Below are positions 1 through 12,239 of a DNA stretch of 64,000 bases, one piece after another. Within the stretch, counting starts at the first letter, position 1; every line of letters starts with the position of its first letter. The translations under genes and the position numbers were made by a program. The notes under the pieces are model-generated. The model did not search any database. It saw only the letters and a program-made list of their open reading frames with translations, and had not been told where the DNA came from. This DNA comes from Lycium barbarum (Eukaryota; Streptophyta; Magnoliopsida; Solanales; Solanaceae), in the NCBI RefSeq assembly GCF_019175385.1, contig NC_083338.1:68208712-68272711 (forward strand). Reading direction: 5' to 3'.

Positions 1-1661
1 AACACCATACAAGTAATGTCTCCACATCTTTAATGCATGAATCACTGCAGCCAATTCAAGGTCATGGGTTGGCTAATTCTTCTCATGTTTCCGTAATTGC
101 CATGTTGCATCAACACACAGCCTAGCCCAATGCCTGAAGCATCGCAATAAACAACATAACCTTCCAATCCCTCTGGAAGTATCAGGACTGGGGCAGAAGT
201 CAATCTATCTTTTAGCTCTTGGAAACTACGTTCACAAGTATCTGTCCATTGAAACTTTGCTGATTTCTGTGTCAGCTTTGTTAGTGGTGCAGAAATAGAT
301 GAAAAGCCTTCTACAAATCTCCTGTAATAACCTGCTAAGCCCAGAAAGCTACCAACCTTCATAGGAGTTGTGGGCCTCGGCCAAGTCTTCACGGCCTCAA
401 TCTTTTGGCTATCTACCCGAATACCATTGGCTGAAACAATGTGCCCCATAAATGTCACTGAGTTCAACCAAAACTCACACTTAGAAAATTTGGCGAATAA
501 CTCTCGAGTTTGAAGAACTCTAAGGACAGCACGCAAATGATCCACGTGTTCTGTCTCGGACCTAGAATACACCAAGATGTCATCGATGAACACAATCATA
601 AATAGATATAGAAAGGGTCTGAACACATTGTTCATCAAATCCATAAATACTGCCGGTGCATTAGTTAGTCCAAATGACATCACCCGGAACTCAAAATGGC
701 TATATCATGTTCTGAAGGCTGTCTTAGGGATATCTTTCTCCCTAACTCTCACTTGATGATTCCTGGACCTCAAATCTATCTTTGAAAACCATTTGGCACT
801 TTGTAATTGATGAAATAAGTCATCAATCCTCGGAAGAGGATATTTATTCTTAATCGTCACCTTATTCAGTTGCCGATAGTGAATGCACATTCTTAAGGAG
901 CCATCTTTCTTTCGGACAAACAATACGGGTGCTCCCCACGGGGATGACCTAGGCCTAATAAAGCCTTTCTCAAGCAAGTCTTTCAATTGCTCCTTCAACT
1001 CTTTCAATTCTGTAGGAGCCATTCTATAAGGAGGAATAGATATAGGCTTGGTGTCTGGCAACACATCAATAGAAAAATCAATCTCCCGCTCGGGAGGGAG
1101 GCCTGGAAGCTCTTCCGGGAATACATCCGAAAACTCATTCACTACGGGAACTGACTGAAGAGTTAGCGGTTCAGCTTCAACATCTTGAACCTGCACTAGA
1201 TGATAAATGCAACCTTTTGTGATCATTTTCCTTGCTTTAATATAGGAAATAAACCTACCTTTTGGCGACGCAGTATTCCTTTTCCATTCTAAAACTGGTT
1301 CTCCCGGATATTGGAAATGAACTATTTTCATTCTAGAATCAACATTGGCATAGCAAGAAGCCAACTATTCCATGCCCATAATAACATCAAAATCCACCAT
1401 TTTTAACTCATGCAAGTCAATCACAGTACGACGGTCACAAATCACAACTATGCAGTTTTTATATACTCGGCTAGCTATTACCAATTCACTAACGGGTGTA
1501 GACACCTCAAAAGGTTTGATCGACTCCGACTTGACTCTAAACCGACCCGCAATATACGGGGTAACATATGACAATGTGGAGTTTAGATCTATCAATGCAT
1601 ATACATCATGAGAAAATACCTATAATATACCTGTGACAACATCAGGAGAAGACTCAAGATC
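1..1661 (-). pseudogene. pol: Element A pol remnant: protease, RT, RNase H start
   Basis: Aspartic protease comes first (about 1600-1365): the active-site region reads IDLNSTLSYVTP, where neighbouring copies have DPG or DLG, so the flap-side residues are altered. The linker and RT N-terminus follow at 1364-705, with the PYRMAP and [10 protein letters not shown] motifs typical of gypsy RT. The RT palm at 683-42 contains FIDDILVYS, so both catalytic aspartates remain. RNase H begins with [19 protein letters not shown], then shifts frame near 110-130 and continues to base 1. In-frame stops fall at about 1364 (a TAG in place of a conserved Trp) and at about 703 (a TGA before the conserved YxHFEF stretch). 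The reading frame is otherwise intact, so this is a recently disabled copy. Confidence 0.88.
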
Positions 1662-3016
1662 TTAGCGTCCAGCCAAAGCATAAATACGGTGCTGAGGATC
1701 GCTAGAACTTGGGACTCTCCCTCTGCCTCTACCATGGCCGACTAGCGCATGTGAACCTGGCCCCATAGGGCGTATAGATAACGAAGATCCAGCTACCGAC
1801 CCTGAAGGCTGGGTCCTACCTCTACTACCAACTGAGGGGCAACCACGCATAATATGGCCTGGTCAACCACATGAATAGCAAACCTCTGAACCCAGTCGGC
1901 ACTGACCCCAATGTAAGTTCCCACACTGGGAACAAGGTGGCACGGGTGGCCTTGCCTGACCCGAATCACCTCTAAACTGCGAACCGGAAAAACTCTGACT
2001 CCGCCCGGAATGAGTAGATCTATCAAATATCTGGCCTGAAAACCGTGGAGGCGCACTAGTCATAGAATGTCCTAAATGCCTCGAAAACTGTTGTTTGTGC
2101 CCGCCTCTATACACACTCATCGGACTCGAAGATCTAGCCCTTTTGTTATACCCTCTATCATGCTCATGCTCACTTTGTTGTTGTTGTAGGCTTTCTTCTA
2201 AATTTTGAGCATGGGCTTGAATGCGTGAAATATCCATAGTGTCCTGAAGGGACGCTGTCAAGCACCTATCCATCAAATGTGGCCTTAGGCCTTTCACAAA
2301 TCGGTGCACTCGGTCACCTATATCCGCTACCATGGTCGAAGCATACCTAGCCAAGGAATTGAAGCAGAGACTATACTGTAAAGCACTCATGCTACCTTGC
2401 CTCAAATTCGAGAACTAATTGGCTCTAGCACACCGAACCTTTGGAGGCAAATATTGTCGGAGGAACGCATCTACAAATTCTTGCCATACTGGGGGAGGCG
2501 CATTGGCTCCCCGTGAAGCCATCAAAATTGTGTACCAATGAACCGCAACATCCCTCAATCTATAGGATGCTAACTCCATTGATTCGGTGTCCGAAGCATG
2601 TATCAACCGAAGCGTCCTCAACATTCCATCAATAAAATTATGAGGGTCCTCATCCGGCTTTGATCCAAAGAATTATGGAGGGTTCAAGCTAATAAAATCA
2701 TAGGCCCTTACACTAACAGCCCTATCACCTTGCCCTGTACTTTGCCGCTGAGTCTAGGCAACAACCAATTGAGTAAGCAAATGAATGGCCTCTTTTACAT
2801 CTTGGCCTGAAGCATCCGGTGGAGGAGCCGGAGGTGTTGGAGCTGGGGCTGAGGCTCCCTCACGCTCCTCAGAAATAGGCACTGAATGGGAGGACTGAGA
2901 TTGAGCCGCATTCTGGAACTCACTTTCCTCTACAACTGCTGGCGGTGCTCTTTTAGCTGCTTTTCTGCTACTGTCGTGCCCATTTGTGCTGCCGTAGCCT
3001 TTCTCTTTATAGGCAT
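1662..3016 (-). pseudogene. gag: Element A gag remnant
   Basis: The likely start is the ATG at 3016 (protein begins MPIKRK, the same style of basic start as element C's MPAKRK), about 210 bases after the primer site. The capsid part is readable at 2624-2415 (MLRTLRLIHASDTESMELAS onward, then the WY...W spacing usual in gypsy Gag). The nucleocapsid half at 2405-1863 contains a CxxC-type knuckle, and a second CYSCG...MRGCP knuckle is split by a TGA at about 1863. A stop near 2412 separates the two halves. The C-terminal tail is Gly/Arg/Ser rich and ends ALAGR at 1662 before a stop; protease follows in the same direction. Confidence 0.85.
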
Positions 3017-3209
3017 CTCTGAAATAAATAACACATGGTTAAGGAAAAATAAGTTCTTATGTCATAGCTCTATCGCACGATCTTATGAAGAAAGAAGGAC
3101 AATCATTCCTAAAATGCCCGCAGCCTCTTGTTTATAAGTGTGGTGCGCAACACACCCATAACCAAGACTCTACTGGACACGGCTCGTAGACACACCCTAG
3201 GACAGAACT

Positions 3210-3223
3210 GCTCTGATATCACC
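3210..3223 (-). other. Primer binding site of element A
   Basis: Read on the minus strand this is GGTGATATCAGAGC, two bases downstream of the LTR end. It resembles the initiator tRNA-Met complement TGGTATCAGAGC, with a GGTGAT variation at its 5' side. Confidence 0.75.
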
Positions 3224-3715
3224 TTTGTCACGGCCCAATCGGAGGGCCGCAACGGGCACCCGGTGCTAACCCACCCGGGCACCTCTTGTCGTACTTTCAC
3301 ATTTACATCTAGGTGAGCCATATAGCTAAATCATACTTTCCATCCATTATTCATACTAATTCCATTGGGTAACAATACATATTTATATATCATCATCAAT
3401 AACAATTCCCATATAGATGTACATAAGCCAACGAGGCTAACAAAATGACATCCAAAAAATATAGGCTGACAAGGCCAAACACATCTAACCATATATACAT
3501 GTCTACGAGCCTCTAAGGAGAGTATGTCATATTATATAGGCGGGACAGGACCCCGCTATGCCCATAAATATGTACACAAAAGAATAAATACCAAAAGCTG
3601 TAGCTCCGAATGAAATGGAACTCCGCTATGTAGTCCTTGAGTAATAAAGCTATGGATCAAGCCTGTCTCCCTGGCCACCTGCGGGCATGACGTAGCGTCT
3701 ACAAACAAAAGGACG

Positions 3716-3736
3716 TTAGTACGAAGAATGTACTAA
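3716..3736 (-). other. LTR stem-loop, TTAGTAC/GTACTAA version
   Basis: TTAGTAC and GTACTAA flank a 7-base loop, giving a perfect 7-bp stem. In other families of this window the same position has TCAGTAC/GTACTGA, so both sides of one base pair changed together. Confidence 0.6.
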
Positions 3737-4053
3737 GTATGTAAAGCATGATCAACATCATTATGAAAGCATAATAGACAGCGTAAGAAATAGCATAGGA
3801 TGGGAGATAGTAGAATCATCGTCATAAACACTTACTTGCTTTTCATAGGTACTTTCCATTTCTAATGCATGATTGTGTACATACATCCATATCCCTATCC
3901 GTATTCATATCCGTACTCATTTACATTTCGTAACCATTTTCGTATTTATAGCATATTCGTATTTATACTCATATTTATATCGTATACATATCAATATCAT
4001 ATACATAGCATTTTCATAGCATACCCGACCATGAAGTTTCGGTGTTTCACATA

Positions 4054-4143
4054 TCTGGCCCTACCAAGGCTCAGGGTCATACATACCTGGCCCTACCAAG
4101 GCTCAGGGTTGTCCGTACCCAACTGCAGTGGTGCGTGCGCAAT

Positions 4144-4198
<55 letters not shown>
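4054..4198. repeat. Direct repeats and TA microsatellite in element A LTR
   Basis: The 22-base core TGGCCCTACCAAGGCTCAGG with a short 3' extension occurs at about 4054-4077 and again at 4086-4109 (unit 32 bases). A TA dinucleotide run of about 40 bases follows (4157-4197). Confidence 0.85.
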
Positions 4199-4199
<1 letters not shown>

Positions 4200-5729
4200 T
4201 ACCCGGCCTTATAAGCTCGGGGTTTCATAATAACCATACATAGGCACATATACATAAAAGCCCATAAGCATCTTTAGCATCATTACTATCGTCGTTCATT
4301 ACATCTATCCTTAGAGGATTACTCGTAATATGAGGAATTTAGTATAATCACAACATATCGAGAATCATGAGCTTAGTAGCTTTTGAAGATAGCATCATTT
4401 GGAGGACATCATAGGCTTATAGAAGATTAGATATTTGGCCAAAGAACCATGCCTTATGAAAGAAGGGTTAGCCTTACATACCTTTCCGTTCAACTATTCT
4501 ATCACTTGCACGTTCTCCTTCAATGCTCACGTTTCTACCTTCATTAGAGTTATACTATCATTAGAAAATCGATAGCTAGCATACATGACTAAAGCTAGAG
4601 AAAATTGGATAGCATCTCCTTTATTTATACGACTTTCTCCATATCATATATCAACTCCCAAACATCAATAACAACATTCACAATATCATAACAATACTCT
4701 TTATTCACATACATTATCCTTACTTCTCAATTCACTTCCAATCATCCATACCCATGGTCATAGAACACGATTACGTTCGCTCATATACAATGTCTAACCC
4801 ATGTTCTTAACATCATTTTTAACATAACCATAATCTCGACACATCAAGAATCATGACTCAATCCAAGCTAGGACTCAAAAATGACACTATTCCCACATTC
4901 ATGACCCATTTTATTTATCCTTCGACAATCCAAGTGTTTCAACTTTAAAATACCTTAAACAACATGGAATTACCATAAAACTTACCTTAGATTGTGTAGG
5001 AATGACCCTTGGGTGGAAACAGTTCACTTGAGCAAAACCCTAGTTTCACCTTCACTTGGATTCCTTGTCTTGGATGAACTTTAATTGGTTTCTTGCACTT
5101 GATTCACTTAGTTTGATGATGTGATCACCAATATCTATTGAATTCTTGAGGGAGAAGTGTAGATAAATGTTCTAGAGATAAGGGGAGTGAAGGGGAAATA
5201 AAATGAAATGAACTTGGATCCCTTATTAATAACACAAAATCTGTCCCGACCAGTTTCTACGGACCAACATACGGTCTGTATAAATTATACTGACAGTATG
5301 TCTAGCCGTAGATTTGGTCTAGAGTGGGATGCTAATCTGGGCTGATTATACAGCCAAACATACGACTAGTATGTTGGGCCGTATAATGGCCAGTTCTTCC
5401 GAACTCATTCTCGTCGACTCGTTTGATCTCCAATCCTTATGGAACCCTCTTAACACTTGTTTATGACCTCATTAAAAATCTAAGGGATGTTATAACTCTT
5501 CTTCAAAGCATCATTAAATCATCATTAACTTGTTACTCGTAATTCCTTTTCGATACCTATCGTATGCCTTGCTTTCTCTTGGCAAACTTTCTTCTCTTAC
5601 CTTGAATATCTTTGAAATCTTAATTAGGGTCATCAAATGTCATTCCTTACTTATTGAAATACCGTACACTTCGTGCTCTTCGTTAGTCTATTCACTGTGC
5701 ATCAACGGAAATTTTTCCGAGGTGTAACA

Positions 5730-5912
5730 GTTATCTTCAATATATATGTGCATATGCATAGTTCCTGATATTATCCCTTCATGAGTCAGTTTAGTCCAGA
5801 TTGAGTTGCTTGTGGGCCCTTATTATGCAGTGTTATCTAGATTTGAGTATAAGAGTGTTTGGTGAATTGAGATCAGGCACTCGTCGCGGCTCATCGTTTT
5901 GGGTTATGACAT
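5730..5912. other. Unassigned fragment between elements A and C
   Basis: About 180 bases that match neither element A's LTR nor the part of C's 3' LTR where they would be expected. The fragment ends GGGTTATGACA at 5911, which looks like an LTR terminus, so it may be the 3' tip of another LTR. No gene is visible. Confidence 0.4.
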
Positions 5913-6097
5913 TGCATTTCAGGATGCAGATTTGCAGGATGACGGATCAGCTCGTTAGGACTCTATACGTATCAGCTATTGGTGAGCCCTATCTCATTCT
6001 GGGTTTTATCTTATTTGTGTTATTTCAGTTATGTAGTAAAGGTATGTCGGGGGTTTTGTCCCGCTAAACAGTTTAGCGGTCAGACTCATGTCAGAGG
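5913..6097 (+). repeat. Element C 5' LTR, left piece
   Basis: Matches 38516-38700 in C's 3' LTR base for base in length (185). Its last five bases, AGAGG (6093-6097), are the target site of element B. Confidence 0.85.
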
Positions 6098-7779
6098 TGT
6101 CACACCTCAAAAAAAAGTTTGCGCTGGAAGTAAACTAACGTAAGCTCGGAGAGGTCATGGAACCCTTATAAGGTTAAGTAATACTATTAACAAGTGTTAA
6201 GAAAGTGTCTAAAGGTTCCGGGATCAAGCAAATCGAAGAAAATAAGTTTGAAGAAAATTTGGAAAAAGTTGGCAGGATTTTGGACAGAAATTTTGGGTCA
6301 ACTTTGGAGGGGTATATCTCTAGGTATATCAGGAGTTTTGAGGTGTTTCAAGATCCTAAAGTAAATTACGTTGAGTCTAGTTTCCAACGCAACAAACCGT
6401 TTGTCAATAGGACATCGGAGTAGGGAGTTATGGGTATTTTAAAACGGACTGCTAGAAGCCGTGAATCTACGCGGAAATTTTAGAAACCTCTTAGAAGGTC
6501 CACTAACCCGAATTGGGATGCTATATCCCTTTAAGTCATATAAATCACCAAATTTCTCACCATTTCTTATCTCCACCCTTCTCTAGATTCTTCCACACTT
6601 ATCTCCCCATTATAAGAGAGTTATTAAGAATTCTTGAAGGTTCTACAACATCCAACAACCTTCCATACCATTGAAAGAAAAGATCAAACATCAAAACCTT
6701 AAGATAATCTATGGAAGATGATTATTATTGTTTCTCTTCAATGTTGTGATGAACTTGAGCTTGGGAGAAGTTGAGTGAGGTGAAATTCTTTCATTATAAG
6801 GTTTGTCCCCCATCTTATCTATATGATTGAGTTGGTTTAAAGGTTTAATAACTCTTGAAAAGGAAAAGAATTAAAGTGGAGAAGTCACAAAGTATTGAAT
6901 TGAAGATGATGACTATGGGATGAATTTGAAAGGATATTTTGGATTAATTTGAAATTAAATTGAATATAATTCTTTGATTATGGTATTGTGGATATTGTTA
7001 TGGTTGGTTGAGAGATTGGGAAAAACATCGTGTGTGATGTTTTATGGAGTATATTGGTGTTGATGATGATGTTGTTAATATTTGTATTGCTATTGTTGTT
7101 GTTTTGTTGGCATTGTGATTTCGGGCTAGGGATATAAACAGGGGAGATGTTGCCTGAATTTCGGCAGATTTTAAAAGGAATTAGTTTGAGGGCTTAAGAC
7201 AAGCATATGACGATAATCCTAATAATAGCATAAATTTTCTTGAATGTAGATTTACGAGCTTGGAAAGATAAGCGTTAAGTAGTAGGAGACCACAAAGGTA
7301 TGTTAAGGCTAAACCCTTTCTTTCTAAAGGCATGATTCCTTTCTTATGAACATAATCATGTTTTCCATAACATCTTTATTCCCAAAAAGCTAGAAGTTCA
7401 TGATTCTCAAGGTCCTTATGATGCAAAATATAGATGTTCTATGATGACAATGATGATGGTGATGATCCCATTCTAGAGAATTCCAAAGCTTATAGATTTG
7501 ATGCTAGTATGAGATTATTGAACTTATTTCATGATTTTACCCATTGTTGTTGATCTCACCTCATAATACTTGTTCCTTCGAGGTGAGATGTAGCGATGAT
7601 GATAATTCCATTTCTAATGCTATCTAAGTTCAGCGTTCTTGATACTCTCATGACACTATTGATCTCATCCTATGACAGTTGATCCTCTGAGGAAAGATAT
7701 AGTGATAATGATAATGATGATGATGATGTGCTTTTATTTATGTACTCTTATATATGTATATGTATGGTCATGGGTGACA

Positions 7780-7990
7780 TCGAGTCCCGAAAGGGCCGGG
7801 TACGATATGATCGAGTCTCTAAAGGACTGGGTACGGATACTACCGATCCTATATGGCCTGGTACGGATATTACTGAGCCTTACTATGGTGGGGTACATAT
7901 ATTACCGAACCTTACTATGATCCGGTACTGATAATACTGAGTCTATATGATCGGGTATGGTATTGTATTGTATTGTATGGTATTGTATGA
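7780..7990 (+). repeat. Degenerate tandem repeats in element B LTR
   Basis: About five diverged units of roughly 35 bases, each with a GGTACGGATA-like core and a GAGTC/GAGCC spacer, followed by ATTGT pentamers. Confidence 0.65.
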
Positions 7991-8139
7991 GTATGTATGT
8001 GGATATATGAAATGTTTCTTCTAGAAAATGGTTAGGTAGGCATGTTGAATGTCTTAAAAGGTATCATGAGGTATAAATGGTTCTTTTATCTTACGCTATT
8101 CTTCCTACTTTATCATGTTACTATTCATGCCTTACATAC

Positions 8140-8160
8140 TCAGTATATTGCTCATACTGA
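8140..8160 (+). other. LTR stem-loop, TCAGTAT/ATACTGA version
   Basis: TCAGTAT and ATACTGA pair perfectly. In B's other LTR copy (9800-9820) the right arm is GTACTGA, giving a G-U pair at the same place. Confidence 0.55.
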
Positions 8161-8599
8161 CGTCCCTTTCTGTGGATGCTACGCTCATGCCCGCAGGTAG
8201 GCAGGGAGATGGATCCGATCCGTAAGTGCTTTATCAGCGGATTCCCAGGAGCACTCCACTTACTTCGGAGCTGCAGTCTATTGGTATTGGTCTTCATGGT
8301 CACTTGTATTCTACGTAGAGGCTCGTAGACATGTGTACAGTTAGACATTTCATAACCCTATCAGTTCATATTTTTATATAATATTTTAGTAGCCTTGTTG
8401 GCTGGTGATGATGGATATAATTGTTGAAGATTATATAGAGATGTGTCTTTATGTTGTGATATATGTCCTTATAGATTATAATATCCATGAGCTATCTTTA
8501 TGGTCCGCCCAGAAATGATTATGAGATTCATGTTTAGAGGTTCTCGGTGTGTTAGCTCCGGGTGCCCGGCATAGCCCTCTAGTTGGGTTGTGACAAAAG

Positions 8600-8611
8600 T
8601 GGTATCAGAGC
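8600..8611 (+). other. Primer binding site of element B
   Basis: TGGTATCAGAGC, a perfect match to the initiator tRNA-Met type site, four bases after the LTR. Confidence 0.9.
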
Positions 8612-9635
8612 AGTTCGTCCTAGGGTGTGTCTACGAGCCGTGTCCAGTAGAGTCTTGTTTATGGGTGTGATGCGCGCAACACTTATAAACAAGAGGGTGA
8701 ATGGCATTTAAGAATGATTGACCTTTCTTTCTCATCTTAGATCGTGCCGTAGAGCTAAATTATAAGATGTGATGTCCCTGATTCTAATCCTAAATATTTT
8801 TATTGTGGATAAGCAGTCGATTATGCCTCTATGAAGTAATTGATAAGAATTGAAGTCGATACTCCGAAAGGTATGTTTCCTGCCTTATTGATATTGATAG
8901 AATTCGATATAAGAACTCAAGCTAGATGTTACGAGTATTTGTGATCGCCCTGTGAGGCATTAAATGTGTTTTCGGGGCAGTGTGCAGGAATGAGGCAGTA
9001 AGAAGTATAGAGGAAACTCTGCCGGAATTTTTACAAATTGAATTGTTTGAATATCTATGCTATAGAAAAAGAGTGAAGGCAAAATGTGACAATCAGATGT
9101 TTGGTAAGTCATGATTGAACGAACCATTATGAGACGCTTTCAAAGAGAAGTTTTAGAATGATTTTAGTTTAATTTAAGGGAAGAACCCTGAAGGGGAAAA
9201 ATGATTAGTGATTAAAGGAACTGGAATGAGTTGCATTCGAGATTTCGGAGAATTGAGATTTATTGAGGATATAGGAAAATTTCCACTAAGAATTCAAATA
9301 CAGTATTACGATTTATAGATTGGTGAGTAAAAGATAATAAAGAGATATTGATAAGGGAAAGGAAGTTAACGAGTAGGGGAAAGTTTTACTCTAAAAGTTT
9401 ATATATATACACATAAGATCAGGACGGGTTGATGACAGGAACTCAGACTCATTTTATCGAACATTCCTATATGATGTGAGTTTACATTGGGATTTAGAAG
9501 TCACCAGTCATTCAAATTCAAGGGGGATTCTGAGTATTTGATAGTTGGTACTATTCTGAGAATCATTATGGCCAAGTTACTTCGGGTGTTAATGACGACC
9601 TTGAACTCAAGAATAATAAATGGTTAGGTAAGTTG
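8612..9635 (+). other. Element B internal region, non-coding
   Basis: The first ~150 bases resemble the leader of the other elements (CGTGCCGTAGAGCTAA near 8740). Around 8950-9040 it shares the CCCTGTGAGGCATT and GAGGAAACTCTGCC blocks with D2 and F. The rest is purine-rich with no ORF of note. It ends abruptly against the truncated 3' LTR near 9636. Confidence 0.7.
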
Positions 9636-10257
9636 GATGGTATTGTATGAGTACGTATGTGGATATATGAAATGTTTCTTCTATAAAAAGGTTAGGTAGG
9701 CATGATGAATGTCTTAAAAGGTATCATGAGGTATAAATGGTTCTTTTATCTTACGCTATTCTTCCTACTTTATCATATTACTATTCATGCCTTACATACT
9801 CAGTATATTGCTCGTACTGACGTCCCTTTCTGTGGATGTTGCGCTCATGCCCGCAGGTAGGCAGGGAGACGGATCTGATCCATAGGTGCTTTATCAGCGG
9901 ATTCCCAGGAGCACTCTACTTACTTCGGAGCTGCAGTCTATTGGTATTGGACTTCATGGTCACTTGTGTTCTATGCAGAGGCTCGCAGACATGTGTGTAC
10001 AGTTAGACGTTTCATAACCCTACCAGGTCATATTGTTATATAATATTTTAGTAGCCTTGTCGGCTGGTGATGATGAATATAATTGTTGATGATTATATAG
10101 AGATGTGTCTTTATGTTGTGATATATGTCCTTACAGATTATGATATCCATGAGCTATCTTTATGGTCCACCCAGAAATGATTATGAGATGCATGTTTAGA
10201 GGTGTTTGGTGTGTTAGATCCGGGTGCCCGTCATGGCCCTCTGGTTGGGTCGTGGCA
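9636..10257 (+). repeat. Truncated 3' LTR of element B
   Basis: Aligns with 7976-8595 of the 5' LTR over its whole length and ends CGTGGCA, where the 5' copy ends TGTGACA. The first ~1.88 kb are missing. Confidence 0.88.
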
Positions 10258-10262
10258 AGAGG

Positions 10263-10534
10263 TTTCATAAACTAGTCAGTCATGTTATGTCAGATATTCA
10301 AAGTCGTATAGCTATATTTGGCTCAGTATTTATGAAAATCCGTATTCGCGTTTTAAACCTGTATTTTATTTACTATTATGACATCTCATGTTTATTCAGG
10401 CTTAGCGTGTTTAAGTCATATTCCGCTCATGTTTATGCCCCATGTTGATTCAGCAAGCCATGTGGTTCGCTCGATCACATGTAGTAAGGCACCGGGTGTC
10501 GTGTTACGCTCAGGCCACGGTTCGGAGCGTGACA
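10263..10534 (+). repeat. Element C 5' LTR, right piece
   Basis: Same length (272) as 38701-38972 in the 3' LTR. Ends GAGCGTGACA just before C's primer site. Confidence 0.87.
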
Positions 10535-10539
10535 AAGCT

Positions 10540-10551
10540 TGGTATCAGATC
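10540..10551 (+). other. Primer binding site of element C
   Basis: TGGTATCAGATC, one base from the usual TGGTATCAGAGC, five bases after the LTR. An inverted repeat of TTTATATGTGTG / CACACATATAAA follows at about 10604-10633. Confidence 0.8.
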
Positions 10552-10750
10552 TTTGGTTCATGTGTCTTAGGGTGTCTATGAAACCGTTTCCAGTGGGTTC
10601 ACTTTTATATGTGTGTGGGCCCCACACATATAAACAAGTTGACCACCAAGACATCTAGGATTGTCTCACTTCTTTTATACTGTAGTTCGTGCAATTAGAG
10701 CTATGCTTTCAGGAATCCTTCTAACTAGTGCGTATTGCATATTTTAGACA

Positions 10751-10858
10751 ATGCCTGCAAAAAGAAAGTACTCCAAGAGGACCACAGCTACCATCCAGAG
10801 GGCTACCGCTAATGTTACTCCAGAGGTGGAGCCTCAGACTCTGAGGGTTGCAACATAT
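10751..10858 (+). pseudogene. gag: Element C gag, first segment
   Basis: Starts at the ATG at 10751 (MPAKRKYSKR..., a basic Lys/Arg-rich N-terminus as in element A) and reads open for exactly 36 codons. It is then cut by the insertion of D1 at 10858/10859. The frame resumes on the far side of D1 at 21109. The short 5' leader (10552-10750) carries the usual element leader with a TGTGCAAT-like stretch and no upstream gene. Confidence 0.82.
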
Positions 10859-12239
10859 TGTTATATCCCGTACTTTCGCATGTTCGGGAAAATTTGAATG
10901 ATTTTGATTTGCAAGGAATAAGGCCATATGTTGATTTGAATTCACATATTGTGTGTTGTTCATGAAAAATATTGGTGTGGAAACACGGAGGGAGGCCAAG
11001 GAAAAAAAATTAGAATTTCGGAAACTAGTTTCGGGAATTACAAAACGAAAATAATAGCCAATTGGGCTCACAAAATAAGAAATAAAACCTTGGCCCAAAA
11101 TGAGAGGGGATGGCCGGCCATGGTATTGGTCTTGGCCCAAGTCCAAATAATTTGTCATGTGACTAAACATGTGACAAATTATTATAAGAAGGGATAAGCA
11201 CTTATTGGTATTCAAGAATATTCAAGAAAAAAGATAAAGCAAGAGAGGGGGAGCAAGAACAAGGGGGGGTTTCGGCCCCTACAAGAAAGAAAATAAAAAT
11301 TTCCAAGTCCCTTAGTTGTGATCCAAAAATCATAATTTTCTAGCAATATTATTAACTCAAGGGTGCTCTTCAAGATGGCATAATTTTTAAGGCAAGAAAG
11401 TACTTGTGATTGGCAAGTGGAAGTTTGAAGAAGTTGAAGAGAAAAGGTAAGATTTGATTCCCTTTTATATGTTGTAAAGCCTTTGTTTATGTTGTAGTAT
11501 GTAGGAATGAGTAGAAACTATGGGAATATGGAAGTTTACCAAATGGGTATATATATATGCATGTGGCCGTGTATATATGTTTGTGTACACCTATAGTGTG
11601 TTAAATTTTATGTTGTATTTTAGTTGTGGTTATGGTGGAATTCACATTGGAGATGGAAGTTGAATAAATTTGGTTGAAGTTGAAATATAGGTGGTTGGCC
11701 GTGTGGTATGGAGTGGGGTGTTATAGAAATGAATTAAGTTTGTTTAGTATGTTAGTTGTGTTGTTGTAATCCTTGCAATGGAAATGAAGGTTTAATGAAT
11801 TGAATTGGCATTGAAATTACTTGTATGTGATTATGAGGAATTAGGTGGATTTCATTTGATTTTTGTGTAAGTGTGAAAGTAAGATGCTAGAATGGGAACT
11901 AATGTTGTTGTGAGGAATTTGGAAGGAAGACAATGTGATTCGGGAAGTTTTGTTGAATTCGTAGAAGTTTTGGATGAAATATGATCTTGGTGGAAAATTG
12001 TATATTTTGTATATTGTGTGAATATTTGGTGGAAACGATATGAAATGCTTCTAAACTATATGGTGACGATCTTGATTAATGATGAACATGAAAATATTGA
12101 GCTTAGTTTGGAAGTGTGAAGTCGGAATGAACGTTATTGCATTATGTCGGAAAGTAGAACTAGTTGCCTTATATTGTGCTATATTGTAATGGTTGTTGAC
12201 TTTGTTGATGCTGTTGGGTTGTTGTCGCTATTATTTGAG

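Larger units (their letters stand above)
1..5729 (-). mobile_element. Element A: partial Tekay-type Ty3/gypsy retrotransposon
   Basis: The minus strand reads, in order, a 2.5 kb LTR, a tRNA-Met type primer site, gag with a zinc knuckle, protease, reverse transcriptase and the start of RNase H, then leaves the window. RNase H remains are readable to base 1, so integrase, chromodomain and 3' LTR lie to the left. The gene order and the FIDD-type RT motif are those of Ty3/gypsy, and Gag and Pol match the Tekay-like copies elsewhere in the window. Damage is light (a few stops and one frameshift near 110-130), suggesting a fairly recent copy. The target site duplication cannot be checked because the other end is missing; the bases after the LTR are GTTAT. 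Confidence 0.9.
3226..5729 (-). repeat. 5' LTR of element A
   Basis: On the minus strand it begins TGTTACACCTCGG and ends CCGTGACA, directly before the primer site; length about 2504 bases. Inside are a GTATGTAA donor-like site at 4481, two 32-base direct repeats and a TA microsatellite (4054-4198), a short hairpin (3716-3736) and an acceptor-like GCAG at 3679. No coding capacity. The 3' partner LTR is outside the window. Confidence 0.87.
6098..8595 (+). repeat. 5' LTR of element B
   Basis: Begins TGTCACACCTC and ends GGGTTGTGACA; 2498 bases. Contains a donor-like GTATGTTAAGG at 7298, GAT and ATTGT short repeats (about 7700-7730 and 7965-7990), a degenerate ~35-base tandem array (about 7780-7960, core GGGTACGGATATTAC), a stem-loop at 8140-8160, and an acceptor-like CCGCAG ending at 8196. 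No coding region. Confidence 0.88.
6098..10257 (+). mobile_element. Element B: internally deleted non-autonomous LTR element
   Basis: A full 5' LTR (6098-8595), a primer site and about 1.04 kb of non-coding internal DNA are followed by only the last 622 bases of the 3' LTR. Both ends are intact and flanked by the same AGAGG (6093-6097 and 10258-10262). The uninterrupted version of this site is present at 38690-38710 in C's 3' LTR, which proves the insertion. The missing 1.9 kb of 3' LTR, and an unknown stretch of internal DNA, were therefore lost by a later deletion within the element. No gag or pol is recognisable. Confidence 0.9.

Noticed and set aside
8600..8611. tRNA gene at TGGTATCAGAGC sites
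   Set aside because: These are 12-base primer sites next to LTR ends, with no cloverleaf around them.
10721..11215. 164-codon open frame on the minus strand
   Set aside because: It lies antisense in C's gag and D1's LTR and recurs in shortened form at 16995-17390 because the LTR is repeated. No protein family resemblance.
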